A stretch of DNA of 64,000 nt from Isoptericola cucumis (GTDB lineage: Bacteria; Actinomycetota; Actinomycetes; Actinomycetales; Cellulomonadaceae). The notes beneath the pieces are model-generated. The model was not told the DNA's origin. It did not search any database and saw only the letters and a program-made list of their open reading frames with translations. The DNA lies in contig NZ_BMDG01000006.1 of NCBI RefSeq assembly GCF_014635665.1, positions 124,001 to 188,000 of the forward strand, given 5' to 3'. Of the stretch, positions 1 to 8,153 are shown in pieces. Numbering within the stretch: position 1 is the first letter of the stretch; each line of letters opens with the position of its first letter. Both the position numbers and the translations under genes were made by a program.

Positions 1-283
1 CGCGGAACGGGTTGGCGGCCACGACGTCGACGAGGCGGTTCAACGAGAGCGCGACGGCCTGCACGCGGGTACCGGTGACGTGCTCGAGCGCGTCCGAGAC
101 GCGGTCGGCGACGTCCGTGGCACGTTCCGGGGCCACGGCGACGAGGTTGCCGCTGTTCGCGTGCGTGCGCGCGTCGTCGAGCCCGGCGTCGGCGGCGGCC
201 TGGCGCAGCTCGGCAGCGGTCACGCGACGGTGCGGACCGAGGTTGACCCCGCGGAGCAGGACGACATAGGTGGTGGCGGCCAT
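1..283 (-). CDS. DUF1697 family protein (partial, cut by window edge)
   Basis: The minus strand from 283 encodes a protein beginning MAATTYVVLLRGVNLG, followed by a segment with HANSGNLVAV. This is the standard DUF1697 layout: an opening YxxLLRGxNxG strand and an SGN motif about 50 residues later. The start is an ATG at 283. The gene runs off the left edge, so only about 94 residues of an expected 170-190 are visible. No biochemical role is established that I can name. A second, divergent member of the family lies at 5601-6161. Confidence 0.85.
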   Translation of the reverse strand, partial: MAATTYVVLLRGVNLGPHRRVTAAELRQAAADAGLDDARTHANSGNLVAVAPERATDVADRVSDALEHVTGTRVQAVALSLNRLVDVVAANPFR

Positions 284-603
284 GCCCCCATGCTGCCCCT
301 CTCGGGGCCCCCGAGGCACATCCGCTGGTCAACGCCGGGTCGTCCCGGGTGGTGGCGCGAGGTGCCCGCCGACGTCGTGCGGGCGACGGCCGTATGAACG
401 ACGGATGACATCTCGCGACCCGCCGCGGCGGGGGTGGTGGCGCGAATCACAGCGTCGTAGTTTGGCGCCATGGACGGCAACCAGCCGTCCACCGGGAGGC
501 CAGCCGATGGGGTTCACGCTCCGGACAGGAGGGCCGGCACCGGCTCTGCGTCCGCAGCGCCCTGGGCCGGCCGCCCGCCCACCCACGAGCATGGGAGTGC
601 GCC
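284..603. other. Intergenic region upstream of the PIN-PhoH gene
   Basis: This 320-base gap separates the divergent DUF1697 and PIN-PhoH genes. I see no convincing coding frame. The part nearest the PIN-PhoH gene, about 500-590, is rich in short complementary blocks: CTGCG/CGCAG around a two-base loop, flanked by AGGGC and GCCCT, and GGCCGG/CCGGCC. It could fold as a structured 5' leader. A GGGAG ribosome-binding site at 593-597 precedes the GTG at 604. It does not match any riboswitch consensus I know. Confidence 0.35.
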
Positions 604-1965
604 GTGGTCCAGAACGCCACCAACCCCCCAGGAACCCCCGAGCCGCGCACCGCCTGCCGGACCTTCGTGGTCGACACGTCGGTGCTGCTGTCCGACCCGC
701 GGGCGATCTACCGCTTCGCGGAGCACGACGTCGTCCTGCCGGTGGTCGTCGTCACCGAGCTGGAGGCCAAGCGGCACCACGCCGAGCTGGGCTACTTCGC
801 GCGCAGCGCGCTGCGGATGCTGGACGACCTGCGCGTCCGGCACGGTCGGCTCGACGCGCCGCTGCCGGTCGGTGACGACGGCGGGACGTTGCGGGTCGAG
901 CTCAACCACACCGACCCGCAGGTGCTCCCCGCGGGCTTCCGGCTGGGGGACAACGACACGCGGATCCTGTCGGTCGCGGCCAACCTGGCGGCCGAGGGCC
1001 GGGACGTCACCGTGGTGTCCAAGGACCTCCCCATGCGGGTGAAGGCCTCGGCCGTCGGGCTGCGCGCGGAGGAGTTCCGCCACGAGCTCGCCGTCGACTC
1101 CGGCTGGACGGGCATGCGCGAGGTGGACGTCGCGGACGAGCAGATGAGCGGCCTGTACGAGGTGGGCGAGCTCGAGCTCGCCTCCCTCGAACCGGACGTC
1201 CTCGAGGCGGCGTCGCCCCTGCTGTGCCACACCGGGGTGGTGGTCCACTCGCCGCGCGGCTCGGCGCTCGGCCGCGTCACCGCGGACAAGAAGCTGCGGC
1301 TCGTGCGCGGGGACCAGGACGTCTTCGGCGTGCACGGCCGCTCCGCGGAGCAGCGGATCGCGATCGACCTGCTGCTCGACCCCGAGGTCGGGATCGTCTC
1401 GCTCGGCGGCCGGGCCGGCACCGGCAAGTCCGCGCTCGCGCTGTGCGCCGGGCTGGAGGCCGTGCTGGAGCGTCGTGAGCACCGCAAGGTCATCGTGTTC
1501 CGGCCGCTGTACGCCGTCGGCGGGCAGGAGCTGGGCTACCTGCCCGGGTCCGAGTCCGAGAAGATGAACCCGTGGGCGCAGGCGGTCTACGACACGCTCG
1601 GCGCGCTCGTGTCGCCGGACGTCCTGGACGAGGTGATCGACCGGGAGATGCTGGAGGTGCTGCCGCTCACGCACATCCGCGGCCGCTCGCTGCACGACGC
1701 CTTCGTCATCGTCGACGAGGCCCAGTCCCTGGAGCGCAACGTGCTGCTCACGGTGCTCTCGCGGATCGGGCAGGAGTCGCGGGTGGTGCTCACCCACGAC
1801 GTCGCGCAGCGCGACAACCTGCGCGTGGGGCGGCACGACGGCGTCGCGGCCGTGATCGAGGCGATGAAGGGCCACCCGCTGTTCGCGCACGTCACGCTGA
1901 CGCGGTCCGAGCGGTCGCCGGTGGCCGCGCTCGTCACCGAGATGCTGGAGTCGCTGGAGATCTGA
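604..1965 (+). CDS. PIN-PhoH fusion protein (PhoH2-type ATPase/RNase)
   Basis: The 453-residue product has an N-terminal PIN domain (about 20-150; FVVDTSVLL with Asp24, an acidic metal site, and later DNDTRIL). A PhoH-type ATPase domain fills the C-terminal half, with Walker A GRAGTGKS near 268-275 and Walker B VIVDEAQS near 367. PhoH2 proteins with this order act in mycobacteria as ATP-driven, sequence-specific RNA helicase/RNases, and the length fits that family. The start is GTG with GGGAG six bases upstream; an ATG at 591 is out of frame. It appears monocistronic, facing the FUSC gene tail to tail. The family assignment is firm and the RNA role is taken from the family. Confidence 0.92.
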   Translation: MVQNATNPPGTPEPRTACRTFVVDTSVLLSDPRAIYRFAEHDVVLPVVVVTELEAKRHHAELGYFARSALRMLDDLRVRHGRLDAPLPVGDDGGTLRVELNHTDPQVLPAGFRLGDNDTRILSVAANLAAEGRDVTVVSKDLPMRVKASAVGLRAEEFRHELAVDSGWTGMREVDVADEQMSGLYEVGELELASLEPDVLEAASPLLCHTGVVVHSPRGSALGRVTADKKLRLVRGDQDVFGVHGRSAEQRIAIDLLLDPEVGIVSLGGRAGTGKSALALCAGLEAVLERREHRKVIVFRPLYAVGGQELGYLPGSESEKMNPWAQAVYDTLGALVSPDVLDEVIDREMLEVLPLTHIRGRSLHDAFVIVDEAQSLERNVLLTVLSRIGQESRVVLTHDVAQRDNLRVGRHDGVAAVIEAMKGHPLFAHVTLTRSERSPVAALVTEMLESLEI

Positions 1966-1975
1966 CCGTCGGGGC

Positions 1976-3280
1976 TCAGCCGGCGGCCCGGCCGGCGCGG
2001 CGCGGGTGGACCACCACGACGGCGAGGACGCCGAGCGCCGCGCCGAGCACGGTGTCCAGCGCGCGCGAGAGCGCCATGCCGGACGGGTCGCCGGCTCCGC
2101 CCAGGGAGGTCATGAGCAGGGCCATCGGCGTGATGGTGAGCATCGCGAGCCCGTAGTGGCGCCCGACCACCACCTCGGTGACGACCTGGAGCCCGACGAC
2201 GACCACGGCGGTGGCCGCGAACGACAGGTGGGCGCTCAGCAGGGGCCAGGCGACCAGGGCGCCGAGGGCGGTGCCCGCGCCGCGCTGCAGGGCGCGCACC
2301 ACCGCGTGGTGCGTGGTGGTGCCCTGCAGGGTCGCGGTCGAGCCCATCTGGGCCCACGCCGGGTGCCCGAACCCGGCCACCAGGGCCACGGCGCCCGACG
2401 CGAGGCCGGCGAGGACGACGCGCACGCCGGTGAGGCGCCAGCCCGCCGACGGCCAGGTCGCCCGGGCCGTGTCGCGCAGGTTCCGGCGCGCCGGGAGGGC
2501 GTCCGCGGGCCCGGCGACGACGGCCAGCTCGGCCGTGAGCACGAGGGCGGTGTCGCGGGTGCGCCGGTGCGAGAGGTCGTCGGCCAGCACGGTCCGGGCG
2601 TGCGCGACCGCGCGGTACGCCGCCTCGACGGCGTCGGCGGCGGCCGGGTCGCCGTCGGACGCCGCGCGGACGTCGTCGGCCCGGCGGAGGGCGTCCGCGG
2701 CCCGGCGCACCGCGAGGCGTGCCGGTGCGCTGGGGCGCACGAGGTAGCCGCTCATGCACACGGACCAGGCGATCGCGGCGCCGGCCGCGCCGGCGAGGCC
2801 GCGCTCGAGGACGTCGTGCCAGCCGACGGGGCCGGCGATCCCGCCCGCGGCGGCGAAGACCACGATCGTCGCGCCGGGCGGGCCGGTGCGCACGAGGACG
2901 CAGAGCACGGTGGCCGTGCCGGACAGGAGCGCGACCGCACCGAGGGCCACCGCCAGCGGGGCGCCGGCCGCGGTGAGGGCCGCCGTGAGCACGAACGCGA
3001 CGACCAGCAGCCCGCCGGCCCCGGCGAGGACCGCGGCACGCCGGCGGTAGGGGTCGTAGCGGCCGTAGAGCGACGCGAGGGCGCCGAGGGCGGCGAACCC
3101 GGCGAGGTCGGTGCGGCCGGCGGCGGCGCTGGCCGCGAGCGTGAGGCCGACCGCGGCGCCGCAGCGCAGGGCGGCGGCGACGGTCGCGTCGGTGGTGGTG
3201 ACGCGCAGGGCGGCGCGCACGTGGTGGGGGTCCGCGACCTGACGGGCGGTGGCGAGCACGGGGGAGGGGGGCGAAGGCAT
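1976..3280 (-). CDS. FUSC-family integral membrane protein
   Basis: The 434-residue protein has two blocks of hydrophobic helices, about residues 40-190 and 290-425, separated by a soluble Ala/Arg-rich segment (about 195-275). This is the halved layout of FUSC/aromatic-acid-exporter-like proteins (YccS, FusC). The second block includes FGHPAWAQMGSTATLQG and the repeated GRxxGTxxG-like QRGAGTALGALV, typical of the family. Family members are inner-membrane proteins thought to export aromatic acids or drugs. It is divergently transcribed from a MarR regulator 70 bases away, which suggests control by that regulator. The substrate is unknown. Confidence 0.8.
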   Translation of the reverse strand: MPSPPSPVLATARQVADPHHVRAALRVTTTDATVAAALRCGAAVGLTLAASAAAGRTDLAGFAALGALASLYGRYDPYRRRAAVLAGAGGLLVVAFVLTAALTAAGAPLAVALGAVALLSGTATVLCVLVRTGPPGATIVVFAAAGGIAGPVGWHDVLERGLAGAAGAAIAWSVCMSGYLVRPSAPARLAVRRAADALRRADDVRAASDGDPAAADAVEAAYRAVAHARTVLADDLSHRRTRDTALVLTAELAVVAGPADALPARRNLRDTARATWPSAGWRLTGVRVVLAGLASGAVALVAGFGHPAWAQMGSTATLQGTTTHHAVVRALQRGAGTALGALVAWPLLSAHLSFAATAVVVVGLQVVTEVVVGRHYGLAMLTITPMALLMTSLGGAGDPSGMALSRALDTVLGAALGVLAVVVVHPRRAGRAAG

Positions 3281-3293
3281 CGTGGGCCAGGAT

Positions 3294-3320
3294 AGTTCCT
3301 TGGTAAAACATTCTGGAACT
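3294..3320. promoter_or_regulatory. Candidate MarR operator in the FUSC/marR divergent promoter
   Basis: AGTTCC at 3294-3299 and GGAACT at 3315-3320 form a perfect six-base inverted repeat around an AT-rich 15-base centre. A third half-site-like GGAACC follows at 3328. The placement between divergent FUSC and MarR genes is where a local MarR regulator would bind. The function is inferred. Confidence 0.45.
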
Positions 3321-3350
3321 AGTGTGAGGAACCTCCCCTATCCTGGGCCG

Positions 3351-3857
3351 ATGGACTACATCGATCGGGTCCGGGAGCAGTGGGCCCACCGGCTCCCCGA
3401 GGTCGACACGTCGCCGGCCGAGGTCGGGGCGCGCGTGCGTCGCATCGCCGGCCTGCTCGAGGACCAGATCGCCGGCGACCTGGCCGCGCACGGCATCTCG
3501 CGCGGCGAGCTCGACGTGCTCACCGCCCTGCGGCGCGCCGGGCGGCCGCTGCGGGCGGGGGAGGTCACGACGATGACGGGGGCGCCGGGCGCCTCGATGA
3601 CCAAGCGGCTCGCGCGGCTGGAGCAGGCGGGCCTGGTCGAGCGCACGGTCCTGGAACGCGACCGGCGCGGCGTCGTCGTGGCGCTCACCCCGGGAGGGGA
3701 GGCGCTCGCCGACGAGCTGTTCCCTCGCCAGGTCGAGCACGAGCGGGCGGTGCTCGCCGACCTGTCCGAGGCCGAGCGGGCCGAGCTCGGGAGGCTGCTC
3801 GCCGTCGTCCTGCGACGTCTCGACCCGGCCGACTACGGAGCGGGCCGGGACGTCTGA
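3351..3857 (+). CDS. MarR-family transcriptional regulator
   Basis: The 168-residue protein has a winged-helix core (about 40-130) with GELDVLTALRRAG, the recognition region APGASMTKRLARLEQAGLVER, then the wing DRRGVVVALTPGG, all characteristic of MarR repressors. ATG 3351 is preferred over an upstream in-frame start at 3249 because a -10-like TATCCT (3339-3344) lies six bases before it, which would make the mRNA leaderless. It is divergent from the FUSC membrane protein and probably represses it in response to a small aromatic ligand. The ligand is not visible from sequence. Confidence 0.88.
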   Translation: MDYIDRVREQWAHRLPEVDTSPAEVGARVRRIAGLLEDQIAGDLAAHGISRGELDVLTALRRAGRPLRAGEVTTMTGAPGASMTKRLARLEQAGLVERTVLERDRRGVVVALTPGGEALADELFPRQVEHERAVLADLSEAERAELGRLLAVVLRRLDPADYGAGRDV

Positions 3858-3873
3858 GCGGCCCGGGTGCGGG

Positions 3874-3930
3874 GGAGGCGCGCCGGCCGCTGGAACCCCC
3901 CAGCCCCGCAAGCTCGGCGGCGCGCCTCCC
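3874..3930 (+). terminator. Strong hairpin after marR
   Basis: A perfect 13-bp stem (3874-3886 with 3918-3930, GGGAGGCGCGCCG and its complement) encloses a 31-base loop containing a small CTGG/CCAG hairpin. It begins 16 bases after the marR stop. There is no clear U-tract, as is usual in high-GC actinobacteria. Confidence 0.6.
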
Positions 3931-3941
3931 GCGTGCCGCCG

Positions 3942-3970
3942 ACAGTAGCAGGTGAGGTAAGGCTTACCAA
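3942..3970 (-). promoter_or_regulatory. Candidate minus-strand promoter overlapping the iron box
   Basis: Read on the minus strand, TTGGTA (3970-3965), a 17-base spacer and TACTGT (3947-3942) resemble a sigma-A promoter. Transcription would start near 3935 and run through the 3874-3930 hairpin antisense to marR. No minus-strand gene follows, so the product would be an antisense or small RNA. This is inference. Confidence 0.35.
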
Positions 3971-3971
3971 A
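3953..3971. promoter_or_regulatory. DtxR/IdeR-type iron box
   Basis: The palindrome GGTAAGGCTTACC (3956-3968) sits in a 19-mer (3953-3971) that matches the classic iron-box consensus at 15 of 19 positions, counting by eye against TTAGGTTAGGCTAACCTAA. It is oddly placed, between the 3' ends of marR and fumC, with no iron-uptake gene beside it. It may be a relic or may control a small RNA. Confidence 0.5.
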
Positions 3972-3994
3972 CATCTGTCCGCGGGCTGACAGCC

Positions 3995-4050
3995 GTGGGC
4001 GTGACCCCGAGGACCGTTCGCTACCGAACAGCCCTCGAGATCACGCCCAC
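3995..4050. terminator. Three-tier symmetrical hairpin between marR and fumC
   Basis: Reading inward, a perfect 10-bp stem (3995-4004/4041-4050), a 3/3 internal loop, a 5-bp stem CGAGG/CCTCG, another 3/3 internal loop, a 5-bp stem GTTCG/CGAAC and a CTAC loop make a 56-base symmetrical hairpin. It ends 14 bases from the fumC stop codon and would act in both orientations. A bidirectional terminator is the simplest explanation. Confidence 0.6.
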
Positions 4051-4064
4051 GACGGCAGGAGTCG

Positions 4065-5516
4065 TCAGGCCTGCGGCGGCGTCGTCATCGACAGCACGTC
4101 CAGGGCCTCGTCCAGCTGGGCCTCGGTGACCTCGCCGCGCTCGACGAAGCCGAGCGCCACGACCGCCTCGCGGACGGTGAGCCCCTCGGCCACGGCCTTC
4201 TTGGCGACCTTGGCGGCCGACTCGTAGCCGATCACCCGGTTGAGCGGCGTGACGATCGACGGCGACGACTCGGCGTACGCACGCGCCTTGTCCACGTTCG
4301 CCGTGATGCCCGAGACCGTCTTGTCCGCCAGCACTCGCGACGCGTTCGCCAGCAGCCGGACCGACTCCAGGACGCCCTGCGCGATCACGGGGATCTGCAC
4401 GTTGAGCTCGAAGGACCCGGTCGCGCCCGCCCAGGCGACGGTGGCGTCGTTGCCCACGACGCGCGCCGCGACCATGAGCACCGCCTCGGGGATCACGGGG
4501 TTGACCTTGCCCGGCATGATCGAGCTGCCCGGCTGCAGGTCGGGGATGGCGATCTCGCCCAGGCCGGTGTTCGGGCCCGAGCCCATCCAGCGCAGGTCGT
4601 TGCAGATCTTGGTGATCGACACGGCGATGGTGCGCAGCGCACCCGAGAGCTCCACGAGGCCGTCGCGTGCCGACTGCGCCTCGAAGTGGTCGCGCGCCTC
4701 GGTCAGCGGCAGCCCGGTGTCCTCGCGCAGCAGCTCGATGACGCGCTGCGGGAACCCGGCCGGGGTGTTGATGCCGGTGCCGACGGCCGTGCCGCCCAGC
4801 GGGACCTCGGCGGCGCGGGGCAGCGCCGCCTCGAGGCGCTCGACGCCGTAGCGCACCGCCGCGGCGTACCCGCCGAACTCCTGGCCCAGCGTGACGGGGG
4901 TGGCGTCCATGAGGTGCGTGCGGCCCGACTTCACGACGGTCGCGAACTCGGCGGCCTTCGCCTCCAGCGCCTCGGCCAGGTGGCCGAGCGCGGGGACCAG
5001 GTCCCGCACGACGCCGGCGGTCGCCGCCACGTGCACGGAGGTCGGGAACACGTCGTTCGACGACTGCGACGCGTTCACGTGGTCGTTCGGGTGCACGGCC
5101 CGGCCCAGGGTGGTCGACGCGAGCGTGGCCAGCACCTCGTTGGTGTTCATGTTCGAGGACGTGCCCGAGCCGGTCTGGAACACGTCGATCGGGAAGTGCC
5201 CGTCGTGGCGGCCCGTGGCCACCTCGTCGGCCGCGGCGACGATGGCGTCGGCGACGTCCTGGTCCAGCACGCCGAGCTCCGCGTTCGCGCGGGCGGCGGC
5301 CTTCTTCACCCGCGCGAGCGCCTCGATGTGCCCGCGCTCGAGCGGGGTGCCGGAGATGGGGAAGTTCTCCACGGCGCGCTGCGTCTGCGCGCGGTAGAGG
5401 GCGTGCGCGGGGACGCGCACCTCGCCCATCGTGTCGTGCTCGATGCGGTACTCGGTCTCGGGCTCCGGTGTCGATGCAGACGCGCCGGTGCCGGGGACGA
5501 CGGTGTCGGAAGTCAT
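4065..5516 (-). CDS. fumC: Class II fumarate hydratase
   Basis: The 483-residue protein interconverts fumarate and malate in the TCA cycle. It shows the fumarase/aspartase superfamily signature [11 protein letters not shown] near residues 329-339, with the catalytic Ser loop. It also has the [14 protein letters not shown] substrate-binding segment, the [11 protein letters not shown] block and [10 protein letters not shown]. The GSGT and NDVFPTS spelling separates fumarase C from aspartate ammonia-lyase. Translation starts at the ATG at 5516 and the length is typical. It stands alone, with its own short upstream region and the symmetrical hairpin just beyond its stop. Confidence 0.95.
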   Translation of the reverse strand: MTSDTVVPGTGASASTPEPETEYRIEHDTMGEVRVPAHALYRAQTQRAVENFPISGTPLERGHIEALARVKKAAARANAELGVLDQDVADAIVAAADEVATGRHDGHFPIDVFQTGSGTSSNMNTNEVLATLASTTLGRAVHPNDHVNASQSSNDVFPTSVHVAATAGVVRDLVPALGHLAEALEAKAAEFATVVKSGRTHLMDATPVTLGQEFGGYAAAVRYGVERLEAALPRAAEVPLGGTAVGTGINTPAGFPQRVIELLREDTGLPLTEARDHFEAQSARDGLVELSGALRTIAVSITKICNDLRWMGSGPNTGLGEIAIPDLQPGSSIMPGKVNPVIPEAVLMVAARVVGNDATVAWAGATGSFELNVQIPVIAQGVLESVRLLANASRVLADKTVSGITANVDKARAYAESSPSIVTPLNRVIGYESAAKVAKKAVAEGLTVREAVVALGFVERGEVTEAQLDEALDVLSMTTPPQA

Positions 5517-5600
5517 GCCTCTATCGTGCCGCACCCTGGCGGTCGGCCCGTCGTGAGCCGGGTCACGCCGGCTGTCGGTGCCGCACGGGACGATGACCGG

Positions 5601-6161
5601 GTGACGTTCACCCACGCGGTCTTCTACCGCAACATGAACCTGGGGCACCGCGGCAGCCCCGTGCGGGCGGTGCTCGAGCAGTCGCTCCGCGACGGCGGCG
5701 CCGCGGCCGTGCGGTCGTTCCAGACCAACGGCACCGTCCTGCTCGACCTCGGCGGCGAGGGGACGCACGCGGACGCCGGCGCCGTGGTCGCCGCCGCGGC
5801 CCCGCTGCTCGCCGACCGGGCGGGGTACGCCGGCACCGGGTTCGTGCGGTCCCTCGACGACGTCGCCGCGGCCCTCGACGGCGACCCGTTCGCGCTCACC
5901 CGCGACGAGCGCACCTACCGCGAGACCGTGACGCTCGTGGACGGCGGGCAGCCGCTGCCCGTGGAGCTGCCGTGGACGGACCCCCGCGACCTGCTCGACC
6001 TGGTGGCCGTGCGGCCCGGGGTCGTGCTCGGCGTCGTGCGCGGCGGCCCGGGTGCGGGCGGCGACCCCAACGCCGCGGTCGAGCGGTTCACCGGCGGCGT
6101 CGCCACGACGCGCACGCTCGGCACCGTGCAGCGGCTGCTGGCGTCCGCCGCCCGCGCCTGA
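5601..6161 (+). CDS. DUF1697-like protein
   Basis: The 186-residue product begins [15 protein letters not shown] and continues with [12 protein letters not shown], a diverged form of the DUF1697 pattern (YxxLLRGxNxG, then SGNVVF), and its length matches that family. LRG is replaced by YRN and SGN by TNG, so it is a distant member. The chosen start is GTG 5601, because the next in-frame ATG at 5634 would cut into the first conserved strand. It is divergent from fumC and tail to tail with the carbonic anhydrase gene. No function is known to me. Confidence 0.65.
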   Translation: MTFTHAVFYRNMNLGHRGSPVRAVLEQSLRDGGAAAVRSFQTNGTVLLDLGGEGTHADAGAVVAAAAPLLADRAGYAGTGFVRSLDDVAAALDGDPFALTRDERTYRETVTLVDGGQPLPVELPWTDPRDLLDLVAVRPGVVLGVVRGGPGAGGDPNAAVERFTGGVATTRTLGTVQRLLASAARA

Positions 6162-6172
6162 CGGGGCGGCGG

Positions 6173-6832
6173 TCAGGCGACCGGCTGCTCCCCGACGTCG
6201 CCGTCGACGGCCACGAGCCGAGCGCTGCCGTCGTTCAGGTCGTAGACGACGCCGACGACGGCGAGGCGGCCCGCGTCGACGGCCGCGGCGATCGCCGCGG
6301 AGTAGCCGCGCAGGAGCGCCACCGTGTGCTTGACGTGCTCCGTGCGCAGCACGTCGGGGTCGATCGGGTGCGTGAGCCCGCGGCTCGTGAGCTCCGCGAC
6401 CGACGGGATGACCTTGTCCACCACGGCGCGCACGAAGCCCGGCGGCTGCTCGCCCGTGGCGAGCGTGTGGGCCGTCGCCGCGACGGCGCCGCAGGAGTCG
6501 TGCCCGAGCACGACCACGAGGGGGGTGCTGAGCACCTCCGTGCCGTACTCGATGGAGCCGAGCACCGTGGTGTCCACCACGTGCCCCGCGGTCCGCACGA
6601 CGAACACGTCGCCCAGGCCCTGGTCGAAGATGATCTCCGCCGCGACGCGGGAGTCGGAGCAGCCGAAGATCACCGTGTGCGGGTGCTGCACGGTGCGCAG
6701 CTCGTGGCGCCGGACCGCGTCCTGGTCCGGGTGGGCGGGCTCGTCCCGGACGAACCGTCCGTTGCCGTCGCGCAGCCGGGCCCAGGCCTCGGCGGGCGTG
6801 AGGGCTGCGGGAGCGGGCGGGGTGGTGGTCAT
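6173..6832 (-). CDS. Beta-class carbonic anhydrase
   Basis: The 219-residue enzyme hydrates CO2 to bicarbonate. The zinc ligands and catalytic dyad are visible: CSDSR around residues 58-62 (Cys, Asp, Arg) and HDSCGA around 110-115 (His and Cys). [16 protein letters not shown] follows the first motif, as in all beta-class enzymes. The start codon overlaps the stop of the upstream kinase by four bases (ATGA), so it is the last gene of the xseB-kinase-anhydrase transcription unit. A complete active site argues for a working enzyme. Confidence 0.93.
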   Translation of the reverse strand: MTTTPPAPAALTPAEAWARLRDGNGRFVRDEPAHPDQDAVRRHELRTVQHPHTVIFGCSDSRVAAEIIFDQGLGDVFVVRTAGHVVDTTVLGSIEYGTEVLSTPLVVVLGHDSCGAVAATAHTLATGEQPPGFVRAVVDKVIPSVAELTSRGLTHPIDPDVLRTEHVKHTVALLRGYSAAIAAAVDAGRLAVVGVVYDLNDGSARLVAVDGDVGEQPVA

Positions 6833-7797
6833 GCGTGCTCCTCTCGGAGGGGGGACGAGGCGTCGACGCGGACCCGGTCCGGGCCGACGAGGTCGGCCGG
6901 CCACGGGGGGTTCGCCCCGGCGCGGGACACCGTGACGGCGGCGACCGCCACGGCGCGGGTGAGCATCCGGGTGGTCGCCGCCCGGTCGATGCCGCGCAGC
7001 GCCGCGCGCTTCTCGGCGCCGAGCAGCTCGGCGCCCCACAGCCAGTCCAGCAGCGCGCCCATGAAGGAGTCGCCGGCACCGACGGTGTCGACGACGTCGA
7101 CGCGGGGTGCGGCGACCGTGACGTCGCCGGCGGCGGTGACCGCCGTCGCGCCGGAGCCCCCGAAGGTCACGACGACGACCGCGGGACCGGAGCGCTGCCA
7201 CGCGCGCGCGACCTCCAGCGGCTCGGTGCCGGGCGATAGCCAGGCCAGGTCCTCGTCGCTCACCTTGACCACGTCGGCCAGGGCGACCAGCTCCTCGACC
7301 TGCGGACGGACGTCGACCGGGTCGCCCATGAGGGCGGGCCGGGCGTTGGGGTCGTACGTGATCGTCGACGTCGCGCGGGCGGACTCCACCAGCCGGCGCA
7401 CGTCCGCCGCGCCGGGCGCGAGGACGGCGGCGATCGAGCCGGTGTGCACCGCGAGCGTCTCCGGGACGGCGGCCGCGCCGTCGGGCACCCGCCACTCGAG
7501 GTCGAACTCGTAGGTCGCGGCGCCGGTCGGGTCGAGCGTCGCCTGCGCGACGCTGGTGCGCGCGGCGCGGTCGCTGCCCGCCACGAGCCCGACCCGGGAC
7601 TCCGCGAGCCAGTCGCGGACGGTCGCGCCCCGCTCGTCGTCCCCGAGCCAGGTCGCGAGCCGGACGTCCCGGCCGAGCCGGCCGAGCGTGAGCGCGACGT
7701 TCGCGAGGCTGCCGCCCGGGTGCTCCGCGCTGGTGCCGTCGGGGCGGTGGACGACGTCGACGAGCGCCTCGCCGACGGCGAGCACGTGGCCGTTCAT
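6829..7797 (-). CDS. PfkB-family carbohydrate kinase
   Basis: The 322-residue protein has the ribokinase/PfkB fold signatures: the N-terminal [15 protein letters not shown] sugar-binding loop (about residues 28-42) and [13 protein letters not shown] near 236-248 with the catalytic Asp and anion hole. The opening GEALVDVV is common in fructokinase-like members, so a ketose such as fructose is a reasonable guess, but the substrate cannot be fixed from sequence. It overlaps both xseB (upstream) and the anhydrase (downstream) by ATGA junctions, implying translational coupling. Confidence 0.88.
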   Translation of the reverse strand: MNGHVLAVGEALVDVVHRPDGTSAEHPGGSLANVALTLGRLGRDVRLATWLGDDERGATVRDWLAESRVGLVAGSDRAARTSVAQATLDPTGAATYEFDLEWRVPDGAAAVPETLAVHTGSIAAVLAPGAADVRRLVESARATSTITYDPNARPALMGDPVDVRPQVEELVALADVVKVSDEDLAWLSPGTEPLEVARAWQRSGPAVVVVTFGGSGATAVTAAGDVTVAAPRVDVVDTVGAGDSFMGALLDWLWGAELLGAEKRAALRGIDRAATTRMLTRAVAVAAVTVSRAGANPPWPADLVGPDRVRVDASSPLREEHA

Positions 7798-8063
7798 GCG
7801 TCCTCCCCGTCGTCGTCCTGATCGGAGGCGGCGTCGGCGGACGTCGTCCGCTGGGCGGCGGCGAGCCGCTCGCGCGCTCCGTCGAGCCACTCCTGGCAGC
7901 GGGCGGCCAGGGCTTCGCCGCGCTCCCACAGGGCGAGCGAGGCCTCGAGCGGCTCGCCGCCCGCCTCGAGCCGTCCGACGACGTCCACGAGCTCGTCGCG
8001 GGCCGCCTCGTACGACAGGGTCGAGACGTCGGCAGGGGTGTCGGGGGGAGTCTCGTCGGTCAC
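7794..8063 (-). CDS. xseB: Exodeoxyribonuclease VII small subunit
   Basis: The 89-residue protein matches Xse[22 protein letters not shown], then [22 protein letters not shown], the conserved helical hairpin that caps the large subunit. Exonuclease VII degrades single-stranded DNA from both ends. The acidic C-terminal tail (DQDDDGEDA) is usual. It starts at ATG 8063. The large-subunit gene xseA is on the same strand at 10990-12279 but is separated by an epoxide hydrolase and an oppositely oriented ABC-F gene. Confidence 0.9.
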   Translation of the reverse strand: MTDETPPDTPADVSTLSYEAARDELVDVVGRLEAGGEPLEASLALWERGEALAARCQEWLDGARERLAAAQRTTSADAASDQDDDGEDA

Positions 8064-8153
8064 GCAGGACAGTCAACATCATGGGGCGGACTTCGGGGGC
8101 CGGCGTCCGAAATGTGTTGCCCCCCGGCGGGCGCCTGGTGGATCGTGCGCGTC

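Noticed and set aside
500-603. c-di-AMP (ydaO) riboswitch before the PIN-PhoH gene
   Set aside because: Part of the sequence (GGGGTTCACGC) looks vaguely similar, but the conserved ydaO core blocks are absent.
514-1890. Long antisense open frame opposite the PIN-PhoH gene
   Set aside because: It is an artefact of high GC. Its protein is Arg/His/Val-rich and low in structure, while the plus strand has a perfect PIN-PhoH product.
1587-3974. 795-residue open frame across FUSC and marR
   Set aside because: The composition is Arg/Pro/Gly-rich and the frame is opposite or shifted to two recognised genes. There is no domain signal.
4016-4029. SOS box in GTTCGCTACCGAAC
   Set aside because: LexA boxes in actinobacteria have the opposite arrangement (GAAC...GTTC). 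These bases are the tip of the three-tier hairpin.
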